DNA from: Pontiellaceae bacterium B1224
Lineage (GTDB): Bacteria > Verrucomicrobiota > Kiritimatiellia > Kiritimatiellales > Pontiellaceae
Direction of reading: 5' to 3'
Assembly (NCBI GenBank): GCA_029432815.1
Contig: JAROBA010000033.1
Coordinates: 1-64,000 of the forward strand
Length of the DNA stretch: 64,000 bases
Both the position numbers and the translations under genes were made by a program. This document shows positions 1 through 7,323 of the stretch, one piece after another (within the stretch, counting starts at the first letter, position 1; every line of letters starts with the position of its first letter). Under the pieces are notes generated by a model that saw nothing but the letters and a program-made list of their open reading frames with translations, searched no databases and had not been told where the DNA came from.

Positions 1-132
1 CGGATCCGCGACGTGGATGTGGCTAAGGAAACGGCTGAAATGTCGAAGTACAACATTCTGCAGCAGGTTGGAACGGCCATGTTGGCCCAGGCCAACCAGT
101 TGCCGCAGGGCGTACTTCAGCTTCTCGGCTAA
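1..132 (+). CDS. flagellin, C-terminal end (gene truncated by window edge)
   Basis: Only the last 43 codons and the TAA stop are in the window. The peptide runs from [14 protein letters not shown] to [10 protein letters not shown]. It is identical to the last 43 residues of the complete flagellin at 368-1249 and close to the end of the one at 5701-6564. This is the flagellin C-terminal D0 helix (family knowledge), which packs in the core of the filament. The gene is therefore the first of at least three flagellin genes here, two of them in tandem. A dispersed palindrome and a rho-independent terminator follow directly, so it is probably transcribed apart from the next flagellin. Confidence 0.95.
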   Translation, partial: RIRDVDVAKETAEMSKYNILQQVGTAMLAQANQLPQGVLQLLG

Positions 133-137
133 GTTGC

Positions 138-152
138 CTCCAAGGTTTGGAA
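138..152. repeat. dispersed palindrome TTCCAA-N3-TTGGAA (copy 1, one mismatch)
   Basis: CTCCAAGGTTTGGAA starts 6 nt after a flagellin stop codon and just before its terminator. It has the same 6-3-6 geometry as the other copies in this window (see 43792, 50141, 53080 and 53354 for perfect ones). Confidence 0.6.
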
Positions 153-155
153 AAG

Positions 156-190
156 ACGGGTTCCGGTTTCGGAGCCCGTTTTTGTTTTTC
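156..190 (+). terminator. rho-independent terminator of the first flagellin gene
   Basis: A 10-bp stem (ACGGGTTCCG with CGGAGCCCGT, one G-U pair) and a 4-nt loop are followed by TTTTTGTTTTT. It lies 24 nt after the stop codon of the partial flagellin. Confidence 0.85.
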
Positions 191-202
191 CGGTTCTGCA
201 GG

Positions 203-227
203 TCAATCGGCAAATTTTGCCGATTGA
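203..227. promoter_or_regulatory. perfect 25-bp palindrome, possible operator
   Basis: TCAATCGGCAAA is followed by one T and then its exact reverse complement, giving 12-bp arms around a 1-nt centre. It lies between the upstream flagellin terminator and the candidate sigma-28 promoter of the next flagellin, ending 13 bp before that -35 element. There is no T-run after it, and the symmetric, nearly gapless shape fits a protein-binding site better than a second terminator. Its function is inferred from position only. Confidence 0.5.
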
Positions 228-240
228 TCACAATTTGGTT

Positions 241-268
241 TAAGCAGGCCGCCGCCGCCGCCGAATAA
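241..268 (+). promoter_or_regulatory. candidate sigma-28 (FliA) promoter of flagellin
   Basis: TAAGCAGG, an 11-nt spacer and GCCGAATAA resemble the sigma-28 consensus TAAAGTTT-N11-GCCGATAA, with one extra A in the -10 box. A FliA homologue is encoded at 20907-21692. Transcription from here would start near position 275 and give a leader of about 90 nt containing the CsrA hairpin. The match is imperfect. Confidence 0.5.
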
Positions 269-310
269 CCAATTGCCGTTAACAGCTCTGGGTGGTCCAG
301 CGTGAGCGGC

Positions 311-334
311 AGGCAACACAAGGATGTGTTGCTT
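311..334 (+). promoter_or_regulatory. CsrA-binding hairpin in the flagellin leader
   Basis: GCAACACA and TGTGTTGC pair perfectly around the loop AGGA, with further A-U and G-U pairs outside. The core ACAAGGATGT matches the known CsrA ligand consensus RUACARGGAUGU, including GGA placed in the loop. A second GGA lies in the Shine-Dalgarno site (AAGGAGG, 356-362). A two-site leader of this kind is the usual target of CsrA repression of flagellin. fliW and csrA are encoded at 4879-5655. Confidence 0.75.
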
Positions 335-367
335 GGTAGTAAACTGCATATAACCAAGGAGGAAACC

Positions 368-1249
368 ATGCAGATTAGTAATAACACTTCGGCGTTCAAC
401 GTGTGGAAAAACTACACGACCAACGTCAGTAACCTGCGCGACTCGATGTCCAAGCTGTCTTCCGGCAGCCGCATCAATAACGCAGGCGACGATCCGTCGG
501 GTCTTGCCATGAGCGAACGGCTGCGTACGCAGTCGCGCAACACGGCGGCTGCAGCTGGAAACGTGGAAAACAAGTTAAACTACTTGCAGACCGCGGATTC
601 ATGGCTGCAGAAAACACACGACATGCTCGGCCGTATGGGTGAGCTGGCTGTGATGGCCAATGATGATACAAAATCAACTACCGACAAAGACGTCCTGCAG
701 AAGGAATTCAAGCAGATGCAGGATGAAATTGCGCGGATCGTTGATACGACCGATGGTGCCGGAAAGTTCAACGGTCTTGCCCTGTTTGGAGGCACTGCTA
801 TTGATCAGCAGGTTGGGGCCGATGGTGGCCAGACCTTTACAGGCGTAGCCATCGATTTAACTCAGGGAAGTGCGGATACGCTTTCCGGCGGCAGCAACTG
901 GGGCGACCTGATTAATAGCGGACTGGCTGACCAGACGGCTGGCCTGATTGCGATCTCGGGTGCCGAAGGCGATGCTGCTGCTGCTGTGGGCGTTGTAAAT
1001 GAAGGCATCGACTACATCAGCGACAAGCGTGCGGATATCGGCGCTGAAATGAAGCGGATGGAGCAGACCCTGGACGGGCTGCGCAGTTACGAAGAAAATA
1101 TCAGCGCCACTGAAAGCCGGATTCGCGATGTGGATGTGGCCAAAGAAACTGCTGAGATGTCTAAGTATAACATCCTGCAGCAGGTTGGAACGGCAATGCT
1201 GGCGCAAGCCAACCAGTTGCCGCAGGGCGTGCTTCAGCTTCTGGGCTAA
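368..1249 (+). CDS. fliC: flagellin
   Basis: A 293-residue flagellin, the filament subunit. The N-terminal D0/D1 helices include SSGSRINNAGDDPSGLAMSE, and the C-terminal D1/D0 helices end in [11 protein letters not shown]. The central variable region (about residues 140-210) is short and glycine-rich, so outer domains D2/D3 are absent. The start is placed at ATG 368, because AAGGAGG stands 6 nt upstream and the sequence MQISNN matches the start of the third flagellin at 5701; an open frame further upstream lies in the leader. The leader carries a CsrA-type hairpin and a sigma-28-like promoter, so both FliA and CsrA/FliW control are likely. Confidence 0.97.
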   Translation: MQISNNTSAFNVWKNYTTNVSNLRDSMSKLSSGSRINNAGDDPSGLAMSERLRTQSRNTAAAAGNVENKLNYLQTADSWLQKTHDMLGRMGELAVMANDDTKSTTDKDVLQKEFKQMQDEIARIVDTTDGAGKFNGLALFGGTAIDQQVGADGGQTFTGVAIDLTQGSADTLSGGSNWGDLINSGLADQTAGLIAISGAEGDAAAAVGVVNEGIDYISDKRADIGAEMKRMEQTLDGLRSYEENISATESRIRDVDVAKETAEMSKYNILQQVGTAMLAQANQLPQGVLQLLG

Positions 1250-1265
1250 GCATTCCCTGCTGAAA

Positions 1266-1299
1266 GAAGGCGGGATCAGTATAGTAGGATCCCGCCTTC
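1266..1299 (+). terminator. strong hairpin after flagellin
   Basis: A perfect 12-bp stem (GAAGGCGGGATC and its complement) with a 10-nt loop, 16 nt after the flagellin stop. No U-run follows, so it may stabilise the 3' end of the flagellin mRNA or terminate weakly. A second perfect 12-bp palindrome, GGCATCGATGCC, sits at 1309-1320. Confidence 0.55.
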
Positions 1300-1330
1300 G
1301 AGCTCCGGGGCATCGATGCCAGAGGGACTG

Positions 1331-1347
1331 CGGCATCCGCCCTGCTT
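1331..1347 (+). promoter_or_regulatory. sigma-54 promoter of fliD
   Basis: CGGCATCCGCCCTGCTT has GG and GC exactly 12 nt apart, as sigma-54 -24/-12 promoters require (consensus TGGCACG-N4-TTGCW). Predicted start of transcription is about 1356, leaving a leader of about 26 nt with GAGGACAGG before the fliD ATG at 1383. Confidence 0.8.
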
Positions 1348-1382
1348 AAAGAAGTTTAAAAGCGAACGTTTGAGGACAGGCA

Positions 1383-2819
1383 ATGACAATACATGTTGGT
1401 GGACTATCGTCGGGTACCGACTATTCGGGCATGATTGAAGGGCTCATGGAGGCGCGGCAAATCCCGATTGATACATTGGATAATAAGCGGATTGAGCTGG
1501 ATTACGATATGGGTGCCTGGTCGCAGTTGAACACGCTGGCCTCCGCGCTGACTTCATCGCTGGATACGCTTCGCGGATTTGAACTTTGGCGCAGTATGTC
1601 CTCCGACTCGTCGGCAGAAAGCGTTGTGACGGCTTCCGCAGCGACGGCTTCCGCCGAACAGCAATATTCGTTGGTCGTATCTAATCTGGCCAAGGCGCAG
1701 AGTATTTCTTCCGATGCAGTCGATACCTCCTCTGATCTCATTTCCGGTGGTTATGCCGCTGAAGGGGATGTGATTGAGATCGAAGGAGAGCAGATCACCG
1801 TTGAAGCGGGGGAAACGCTTACCTCTTTGCGCACCAAAATCAATAGTGCCGCGCTGGATATGCCGGAAGAAACCCGGGTACTGGCCAGTATCGTCAACAA
1901 TCATCTTGTGTTAACCCGGTCAAATACGGGGTCAGATACAATTGCACTTTCAGACACCACCGGAAGCGTCCTTCAGAATCTGGGTGTGCTGGATGCTTCG
2001 GCAGCCATTAAAAATGAAAATGTTGCCGGTGAAGATGCTCAGTTTACCGTCAATGGAATTTCCGTTGTGCGCTCTTCAAATGACAAGCTTACAGATGTAA
2101 TCGAAGGCCTGACTCTCAATCTTAAAGGGGTAGGATCATCCACACTGGATATCCATGCCGACCGCGATTCCGTGAAAACCGCCATTTCCGAGTTTGTCGA
2201 AAATTACAACGCGCTGGCTACCGTGGTGGATGACTATAGTAATATAGCGTTGGGTGGGAGTTCGGAGCTGGCCGTGAAGGGCGAGCTGTATGGTGATTCC
2301 CTTCTAAGCTCCATTCGTCTGGATCTGCGCCGAATGGCGACCGGTTCTAAATCCGCCGCGCTCGATGATACCAATGCAGCCTACAGCTACAATGGTCAGA
2401 CCGGTATTATGGATAATCTGTCCGATATCGGTATCTGGACTTCCGGCGAAACCAATGAGCTGAGTATTGTTGACAGCAGTCGACTTGACGACATGCTGGA
2501 ATATGAATTTTCCAACATGGAGCAGTTGTTTAAGGGTGTTTATGACGAGGATGCGGTTGCCTATCAGAACGGGGTGGCCTCCGATATGTACCGCTATGCG
2601 GACAAAATCAGCGCATCGTTGACGGGCGACATTGCCGTGCGTATTGAGTCGATGACTCAGAAGTACGACGACTATTCTGATGAAATAGAGGAGCTTGAAG
2701 ATGCGCTGGAAGACTATGAGCAAACGCTCTGGGATCAGTTCACCGCGATGGAAGATGCCCTCGCCAATATGGAATATCAGATGAGTTATATTGACTCTAT
2801 GTTCAATTCCAGCAGCTAG
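1383..2819 (+). CDS. fliD: flagellar filament cap protein FliD
   Basis: A 478-residue FliD (HAP2), which caps the growing filament and guides flagellin folding at its tip. The N-terminal FliD domain is recognisable by GLSSGTDYSGMIEGLMEAR near residues 7-25. The C-terminal FliD domain ends in a coiled-coil segment rich in Glu, Asp and Tyr (about residues 420-478). Length is typical of the family. It has its own sigma-54 promoter and follows the flagellin gene, the usual late-gene neighbourhood. The start is supported by a GAGGACAGG Shine-Dalgarno-like site. Confidence 0.93.
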   Translation: MTIHVGGLSSGTDYSGMIEGLMEARQIPIDTLDNKRIELDYDMGAWSQLNTLASALTSSLDTLRGFELWRSMSSDSSAESVVTASAATASAEQQYSLVVSNLAKAQSISSDAVDTSSDLISGGYAAEGDVIEIEGEQITVEAGETLTSLRTKINSAALDMPEETRVLASIVNNHLVLTRSNTGSDTIALSDTTGSVLQNLGVLDASAAIKNENVAGEDAQFTVNGISVVRSSNDKLTDVIEGLTLNLKGVGSSTLDIHADRDSVKTAISEFVENYNALATVVDDYSNIALGGSSELAVKGELYGDSLLSSIRLDLRRMATGSKSAALDDTNAAYSYNGQTGIMDNLSDIGIWTSGETNELSIVDSSRLDDMLEYEFSNMEQLFKGVYDEDAVAYQNGVASDMYRYADKISASLTGDIAVRIESMTQKYDDYSDEIEELEDALEDYEQTLWDQFTAMEDALANMEYQMSYIDSMFNSSS

Positions 2820-2833
2820 GCGATAGATCCTGT

Positions 2834-2848
2834 TTCCAACCTCTGGAA
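2834..2848. repeat. dispersed palindrome TTCCAA-N3-TTGGAA (copy 2)
   Basis: TTCCAACCTCTGGAA ends 15 bp before the -24 element of the asnB sigma-54 promoter. The same 15-mer recurs at 35415 upstream of the flgF sigma-54 promoter. Confidence 0.65.
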
Positions 2849-2863
2849 GCACGCGGTTCCCCG

Positions 2864-2880
2864 TGGCATCTACTTTGCTT
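2864..2880 (+). promoter_or_regulatory. sigma-54 promoter of the asparagine synthetase-like gene
   Basis: TGGCATCTACTTTGCTT is the closest match to the sigma-54 consensus in the window. Predicted +1 is about 2889. AAAGGAG lies between +1 and the ATG at 2906, so this transcript has a short leader with a normal Shine-Dalgarno site. Confidence 0.88.
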
Positions 2881-2905
2881 CACATAAGCAAAGGAGAAAT
2901 GTCGA

Positions 2906-4867
2906 ATGTGTGGAATTGCCGGGTTTTTCAGCTGGGATTCCGCCGCGCCAGTTCCTTCCCGTGCATTGCGTCGGGCGGGGAAACGCATGGTGCTGCGGGG
3001 TCCGGATGCAGATGGGTTTTATGAACAGAACGGAGTGGGATTTACTCATCGTCGGTTGACGGTGATCGATCTAGCCGGAGGTTGGCAGCCGATGGTGGAC
3101 CGTACGTCTGGAGTCTGTCTCACCTACAACGGCGAAATCTACAACTTTAAGGCGTTACGCACAGAGCTGACCGCTCTTGGCCATATTTTTGAAACTCAAT
3201 GCGATACCGAGGTGTTACTGCATGCCTATCTGCAGTGGGGCAGGGCGTGCCTCGATCGGTTTGTTGGCATTTTTTCGTTTGGCATCTACGATCCGCGCGA
3301 GGAGCTGCTCTTTCTCGCACGAGACCGAATGGGTGCAAAACCGCTCTATTATGCCTTGACGGACGATGGGGTTGCATTTGCTTCGACGGTCGCGGCGTTG
3401 CGTTCCTTCGATGGGGTCGGCCGTGCGGTCGATTCCGAGGCACTGCTTCATTATTTCAGCTCGATTCGCACCACCATGGGATCGCGTACGCTGTTGCGGG
3501 ATGTCCAGACTCTGGAACCGGGGACGGCCCTGGTTGCCCGGCGTTCACACCGGGCCGTCGAGTGCGTGCGATATTGGGAATTCCCGATTGTTCCGGAGTC
3601 CGAAAAGCAGGCTCCGCCGCTGGCTGAAGCCGTCGAAACGGTTCGCGCTCTGGTGGAAGACGCCGTTACGGGACAGCTCGTGAGCGATGTCCCGCTGGGC
3701 GGATTTTTGAGCGGAGGAATTGATTCGTCGGTGATTGCATCGTTGGCGGCAAAGCACGGTGAGTATGGTGCCTATAATGTTGGCTACGGAGAACATGGCT
3801 GTAATGAATGGCCTTTTGTTCGGCTGGCGGCACAGTTTGCTGAAATTCAATGTCGGGAAATCCAACTTAGCTCCGATGGATTTGTGGATGCGTGGACGTT
3901 TTTAATGAAAGAAAAAGGGCTGCCGCTCAGTACTCCGAATGAGATTCCGATTCTTCATTTGGCTCGCGCCCTGAGGCAGGACTACACCGTTGCACTTAGC
4001 GGGGAAGGAGCTGATGAGGTGTTCGGAGGATATGTGACACCCTATTTTTCGGCCTACGATTTTGATCGGGCGCGCCGGATGCCGCCCGACGCACCGGGGG
4101 CTCTGGAGCGGGCGCTGCTTCGGCTGTACGGACAAGACTGTCTCCCGGGCCATGTTGAGCACCATTTTCTGCTGAATTCTTGGATGGATCCCAGGACACA
4201 GCAAGTTTTGCTGCAGCCCGACTTGGCAGAACACCTGCCGGCGGTCTGGGATTTTTATCAGGGCTTATTCGATCGGTTTGAAGGATGTTCGACGCTCGAT
4301 AAGCATATGCATCTGCATGCCCGGATCAATTTAGAAGGACTGCTTAATCGGGTGGACTCGAGCACGATGTCGGCTTCGGTCGAGGCACGTGTGCCTTTTA
4401 CCGACCACCGCTTGGCCGACTATATGTACCGTCTGCCCGATGAATACCGCATGGCCTGGCGGGATGAAACCGCTCGTCAGCAGGGGCGAATCATGAATGT
4501 TGCGGAAATCGACCAGCGTAACCTCGTGGAGAGCAAGTTGCTTCTGCGCCGCGCTTTCAGCGCGGTAGTACCCCCTGAAATTATGAACCGCCGAAAGGTG
4601 AGTTTCCCGGTGCCGTTCCGTGAGTGGCTGGGCGGATCGTTACGCGATTTCGCCGCCGACACACTTTCTTCCTCCGAACTTGTGGCGGAAGTTGTGCAAC
4701 GTCCGGTTTTGATCGAGCTGATTGATGGTGCCGACGACCCTGCCTACGCTATGCAGCTGTGGCCGCTGGTCAATCTTGCACTTTGGGATGAACATTGCCT
4801 GCGTCCGGACTGCTCTGAGGTCTGTGGCATCGAGACTGCTTCTTCAGGCATGTCTTATTTAAATTGA
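2906..4867 (+). CDS. asnB: asparagine synthetase (glutamine-hydrolysing)-like protein
   Basis: A 653-residue AsnB-family protein. It begins MCGIAGF, so after Met removal Cys2 is the class II glutaminase nucleophile. RGPDADGF, HRRLTVIDL, YNGEIYN and CDTEVLLH mark the amidotransferase domain (about 1-200). The synthetase domain has the PP-loop SGGIDSS at residues 269-275 and the GEGADEVFGGY motif. Family members amidate aspartate using glutamine and ATP, but relatives amidate other carboxylates, including in sugar and surface-modification pathways. Its place between fliD and fliW under a sigma-54 promoter makes a flagellar role plausible, such as amidating a glycan or a filament component. That is inference, and no sugar-biosynthesis genes adjoin it. 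Confidence 0.9.
   Translation: MCGIAGFFSWDSAAPVPSRALRRAGKRMVLRGPDADGFYEQNGVGFTHRRLTVIDLAGGWQPMVDRTSGVCLTYNGEIYNFKALRTELTALGHIFETQCDTEVLLHAYLQWGRACLDRFVGIFSFGIYDPREELLFLARDRMGAKPLYYALTDDGVAFASTVAALRSFDGVGRAVDSEALLHYFSSIRTTMGSRTLLRDVQTLEPGTALVARRSHRAVECVRYWEFPIVPESEKQAPPLAEAVETVRALVEDAVTGQLVSDVPLGGFLSGGIDSSVIASLAAKHGEYGAYNVGYGEHGCNEWPFVRLAAQFAEIQCREIQLSSDGFVDAWTFLMKEKGLPLSTPNEIPILHLARALRQDYTVALSGEGADEVFGGYVTPYFSAYDFDRARRMPPDAPGALERALLRLYGQDCLPGHVEHHFLLNSWMDPRTQQVLLQPDLAEHLPAVWDFYQGLFDRFEGCSTLDKHMHLHARINLEGLLNRVDSSTMSASVEARVPFTDHRLADYMYRLPDEYRMAWRDETARQQGRIMNVAEIDQRNLVESKLLLRRAFSAVVPPEIMNRRKVSFPVPFREWLGGSLRDFAADTLSSSELVAEVVQRPVLIELIDGADDPAYAMQLWPLVNLALWDEHCLRPDCSEVCGIETASSGMSYLN
4825..4841 (+). 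promoter_or_regulatory. sigma-54 promoter of fliW-csrA
   Basis: TGGCATCGAGACTGCTT has correct 12-nt GG-GC spacing and lies inside the 3' end of the asnB coding region. Predicted +1 is about 4850, 29 nt before the fliW ATG, with AAAGGGACC as ribosome-binding site. Confidence 0.8.
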
Positions 4868-4878
4868 AAGGGACCTAG

Positions 4879-5403
4879 ATGAATACAATTGATGAAAAGC
4901 CCATACCCATGGTGCTGGAAACAGAAACCCGCACCGTACGTATCCCGGTGAGCGATGGAAACATCTTCGCTTTCCCGGATGGAGTTCCCGCATTTGAGGA
5001 CTACAAGCAATTCGTGTTATATTGCAATACCGACATGCAGCCATTCTTTTTTATGAAATCCATCGGGGTTACCCCTGAAGTTTCTTTTGTGTGTATTGAC
5101 CCATTCCTTGTGTGCCCGGATTTTCAGGTACGGGTAGGACTGGCGGATCTCGAGAAACTCGGTTTGAAGCGGGGTGAGGATGCATTTGTTTTTTCGTTCG
5201 TAACAGTTCACGACGACCCTCGCGACATTACCGCCAATCTGCAGGGCCCGGTGGTATTGAATATGAATAACTGTCTCGGTCGTCAGGTCATCAGCGAAGG
5301 AACAAAGCATGATGTGCGTTTCAGGGTGTGGGATGCATTGATGCAGTCCAAGGAAGAGCCCGATACGGCTGAGGCGTATTTGAACAGGACTCAGTATCGC
5401 TAG
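4879..5403 (+). CDS. fliW: flagellar assembly factor FliW
   Basis: A 174-residue FliW. Typical elements are FPDGVPAFEDYKQFVLY near residues 33-49, a LQSI-like core (MKSIGVTPEVSFVCIDPF), and a C-terminal part ending in RQVISEGTKHDVRFRVW. FliW binds both newly made flagellin and CsrA. When flagellin is exported, FliW is freed to block CsrA and so relieves repression of flagellin translation. It is directly followed by csrA (28 nt apart), and flagellin genes lie on both sides. The protein is slightly longer than most homologues (about 150) because of N- and C-terminal extensions. Confidence 0.95.
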   Translation: MNTIDEKPIPMVLETETRTVRIPVSDGNIFAFPDGVPAFEDYKQFVLYCNTDMQPFFFMKSIGVTPEVSFVCIDPFLVCPDFQVRVGLADLEKLGLKRGEDAFVFSFVTVHDDPRDITANLQGPVVLNMNNCLGRQVISEGTKHDVRFRVWDALMQSKEEPDTAEAYLNRTQYR

Positions 5404-5430
5404 ACGGAACTCGAAGCCAAGGAGGGCGAT

Positions 5431-5655
5431 ATGTTGATCCTAACAAGAAAGTCGGATGAAAGCGTTATCCTGGGGGATGACATCATAGTTAAAGTACTCG
5501 GAGTCCGCGGAGACCAGGTCAGCCTGGGTTTTTCAGCACCCCCCGAGATGAGCATTAACCGAAAAGAAATATACGAGGCGATTCTGGCCTCCAATAAAGA
5601 AGCGGCTGAAAAGACAAACGAGTCGCTAGATGCCCTGCGCGGGCTGTTCAGCTAA
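5431..5655 (+). CDS. csrA: carbon storage regulator CsrA
   Basis: A 74-residue CsrA, the RNA-binding dimer that represses translation by covering Shine-Dalgarno GGA sites. MLILTRKSDESVILGDDI and VRGDQVSLGFSAPPEMSINRKEIY are the family hallmarks. The RNA-contacting strands at both ends and the central R-G-D-Q loop are intact. AAGGAGGGCGATATG gives a good start. Its partner fliW is immediately upstream and a flagellin follows 45 nt downstream. The flagellin leader at 311-334 carries a consensus CsrA hairpin, so the target is visible in the same window. Confidence 0.97.
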   Translation: MLILTRKSDESVILGDDIIVKVLGVRGDQVSLGFSAPPEMSINRKEIYEAILASNKEAAEKTNESLDALRGLFS

Positions 5656-5700
5656 TGGTCGTTTCCGAAAGAAATAGCCATTTGAACTAAGGAGAAAATC

Positions 5701-6564
5701 ATGCAGATATCGAATAATACTACAGCGTTTAATGTTTGGAAAAATTACAAGGGCAACGTTGATAATCTTCAGGCATCCATGGCCAAGCTGTCCTCGGGCA
5801 GTCGTATTGACAATGCGGGTGATGACCCCTCCGGTCTTGCCATGAGTGAACGGCTGCGCACGCAGTCGCGCAATACATCGGCAGCTGCGTCCAATGTGGA
5901 AAACAAGCTGAATTATTTGCAGACGTCTGATTCGTGGATGCAGAAGATGCACGACATGCTCGGCCGCATGGGCGAACTCGCCGTGATGGCCAACGATGGA
6001 ACGAAGTCGGATGTCGACCGAACAGTGCTGCAACAGGAATTCGCGCAGATGCAGGACGAAATCGCCCGGATTACAACGGGATCGAACGCTGCGGGAAAAT
6101 TTAATGGTATTGCTCTCTTTCAAGGCGGTACCGGAATTACTCAGCAGGTCGGTGCCGATGGAGGCCAGACCTTTACATCTGCAGTGATGGACCTGTCTAC
6201 AGCAAATGCAGACGATCTGGGCAGTGGTACCACCTGGGGGCAGCTGGTCGACAGCGCGGGAACCATAAATATTTCCGACCAGATTAATGCTGACGCTGCC
6301 GTCACCGATTTGCAGCTGGGGATCGATTATCTGAGCCAGAAGCGGGCCGATGTGGGGGCGGAGATAAGCCGGATGGATCAAACCCTCGCGGGACTCCGCA
6401 GCTACGAAGAAAATATTGTGGCCACGGAAAGCCGGATTCGCGATGTGGATGTCGCGAAGGAAACTGCGGAGATGACAAAATACCAGATTCTGCAACAGGT
6501 CGGTACGGCCATGCTTGCCCAGGCCAACCAGCTTCCGAACAATGTTATGCAACTATTCGGCTAA
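5701..6564 (+). CDS. fliC: flagellin (third copy)
   Basis: A 287-residue flagellin starting MQISNNTTAFNVWKNY, with a Shine-Dalgarno site TAAGGAG. It shares the conserved termini with the flagellin at 368 but differs in the central region (about residues 130-210) and ends QLPNNVMQLFG instead of [11 protein letters not shown]. Like the other copy it lacks an outer variable domain. It lies 45 nt after csrA with no clear promoter of its own, so it is probably co-transcribed with fliW-csrA from the sigma-54 promoter at 4825. The leader lacks the CsrA hairpin found before the flagellin at 368, so the copies may be regulated differently. Confidence 0.97.
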   Translation: MQISNNTTAFNVWKNYKGNVDNLQASMAKLSSGSRIDNAGDDPSGLAMSERLRTQSRNTSAAASNVENKLNYLQTSDSWMQKMHDMLGRMGELAVMANDGTKSDVDRTVLQQEFAQMQDEIARITTGSNAAGKFNGIALFQGGTGITQQVGADGGQTFTSAVMDLSTANADDLGSGTTWGQLVDSAGTINISDQINADAAVTDLQLGIDYLSQKRADVGAEISRMDQTLAGLRSYEENIVATESRIRDVDVAKETAEMTKYQILQQVGTAMLAQANQLPNNVMQLFG

Positions 6565-6570
6565 CCTGAT

Positions 6571-6598
6571 GCATACCCGGAACAGTTATTCCGGATGC
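6571..6598 (+). terminator. hairpin after the third flagellin
   Basis: GCAT and CCGGAA pair with TTCCGG and ATGC around a 6-nt loop, with a 2-nt bulge, 7 nt after the flagellin stop. No T-run follows. Its last base is the first base of the next sigma-54 promoter. Confidence 0.5.
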
Positions 6599-6614
6599 GG
6601 CATTGAGCCTGCTA
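6598..6614 (+). promoter_or_regulatory. sigma-54 promoter of the LysM gene, leaderless type
   Basis: CGGCATTGAGCCTGCTA keeps the 12-nt GG-GC spacing. The C of the -12 GC is at 6612 and an in-frame ATG starts exactly 13 nt later at 6625, the same distance as in the fliO, flhA, flgB and flgF promoters. Confidence 0.7.
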
Positions 6615-6624
6615 GGTGATGGAT

Positions 6625-7323
6625 ATGAAAATGGAACGATTCAGTTTTAACACCTTACTGCTGCTTGCAGTATTGCTGCAACCCGTTGCGGGTGTATTTG
6701 CTGCTACGGTGGAGATTCCTGTGGTTGCTCCTACTCGTTTGCAGACGTTGGAACGCAAAGCCAGCGAGTACGAGCGCTATAAAGCGCAGTACACTGAAAT
6801 CCAGCAATTGCTCGATGATATGCTGAGCCTCCTGCCCGCGAATGGGCAAGAGGATGTGCCGACGCCGAAAGCCGGCTACGGAATGTTGGCGGATCTGCTG
6901 GAAAAAGCGGCCAAGAGCGATGCGCTGGCTCAGGAACTTGACAAAATGCAAGCTGAACATGAGCGAATGCTGATGCAGTACGATGCGTTGAAAAAAGAGA
7001 TTGAGGCGCTGCGGGTTGAGCACGAAAAGGTGGCTGAGACCATGCGGACCTGGCAGGCTGAATCTGAAAAATGGAAAACCAAGGCGGAAGGGTTGCGTGA
7101 AACCATTGAGCGCCTTTTGCTTGGTGAATTTGAATATTACGAGGTGAAGGAAGGGGATACCCTGCAGGGTATTGCCGCCAACCCGCTGGTGTATGGGGAT
7201 CCTTTACGTGCCGCATGGCTGCGCCAGGTGAATGAAAAATGGGTGAAGCATCTGGACAACCTGACGGCGGGTGAAGTCCTGATTATACCGCGCTTTCCTC
7301 GAGACGGAGCCTATGAATTCTAG
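6625..7323 (+). CDS. exported coiled-coil protein with C-terminal LysM domain
   Basis: About 232 residues. An N-terminal signal sequence (FNTLLLLAVLLQPVAGVFA) is followed by a long Glu/Lys-rich coiled coil (about residues 30-165) and a LysM-type domain (YEVKEGDTLQGIA to VLIIPRFP, about 172-225). LysM binds peptidoglycan, so this is probably a periplasmic protein anchored to the cell wall. ATG codons at 6619, 6625 and 6631 are all in frame; 6625 is chosen because it sits 13 nt after the sigma-54 -12 C, as in four other genes. It overlaps the next gene by 11 nt, so the two are co-translated. The sigma-54 promoter and neighbours suggest a flagellar role, but I do not recognise a named family. 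Confidence 0.75.
   Translation: MKMERFSFNTLLLLAVLLQPVAGVFAATVEIPVVAPTRLQTLERKASEYERYKAQYTEIQQLLDDMLSLLPANGQEDVPTPKAGYGMLADLLEKAAKSDALAQELDKMQAEHERMLMQYDALKKEIEALRVEHEKVAETMRTWQAESEKWKTKAEGLRETIERLLLGEFEYYEVKEGDTLQGIAANPLVYGDPLRAAWLRQVNEKWVKHLDNLTAGEVLIIPRFPRDGAYEF

Noticed and set aside
293-308. possible sigma-54 promoter (GG and GC 12 nt apart) before flagellin
   Set aside because: The -12 box reads GAGC, and the transcript would begin inside the CsrA hairpin; the sigma-28-like site fits better.
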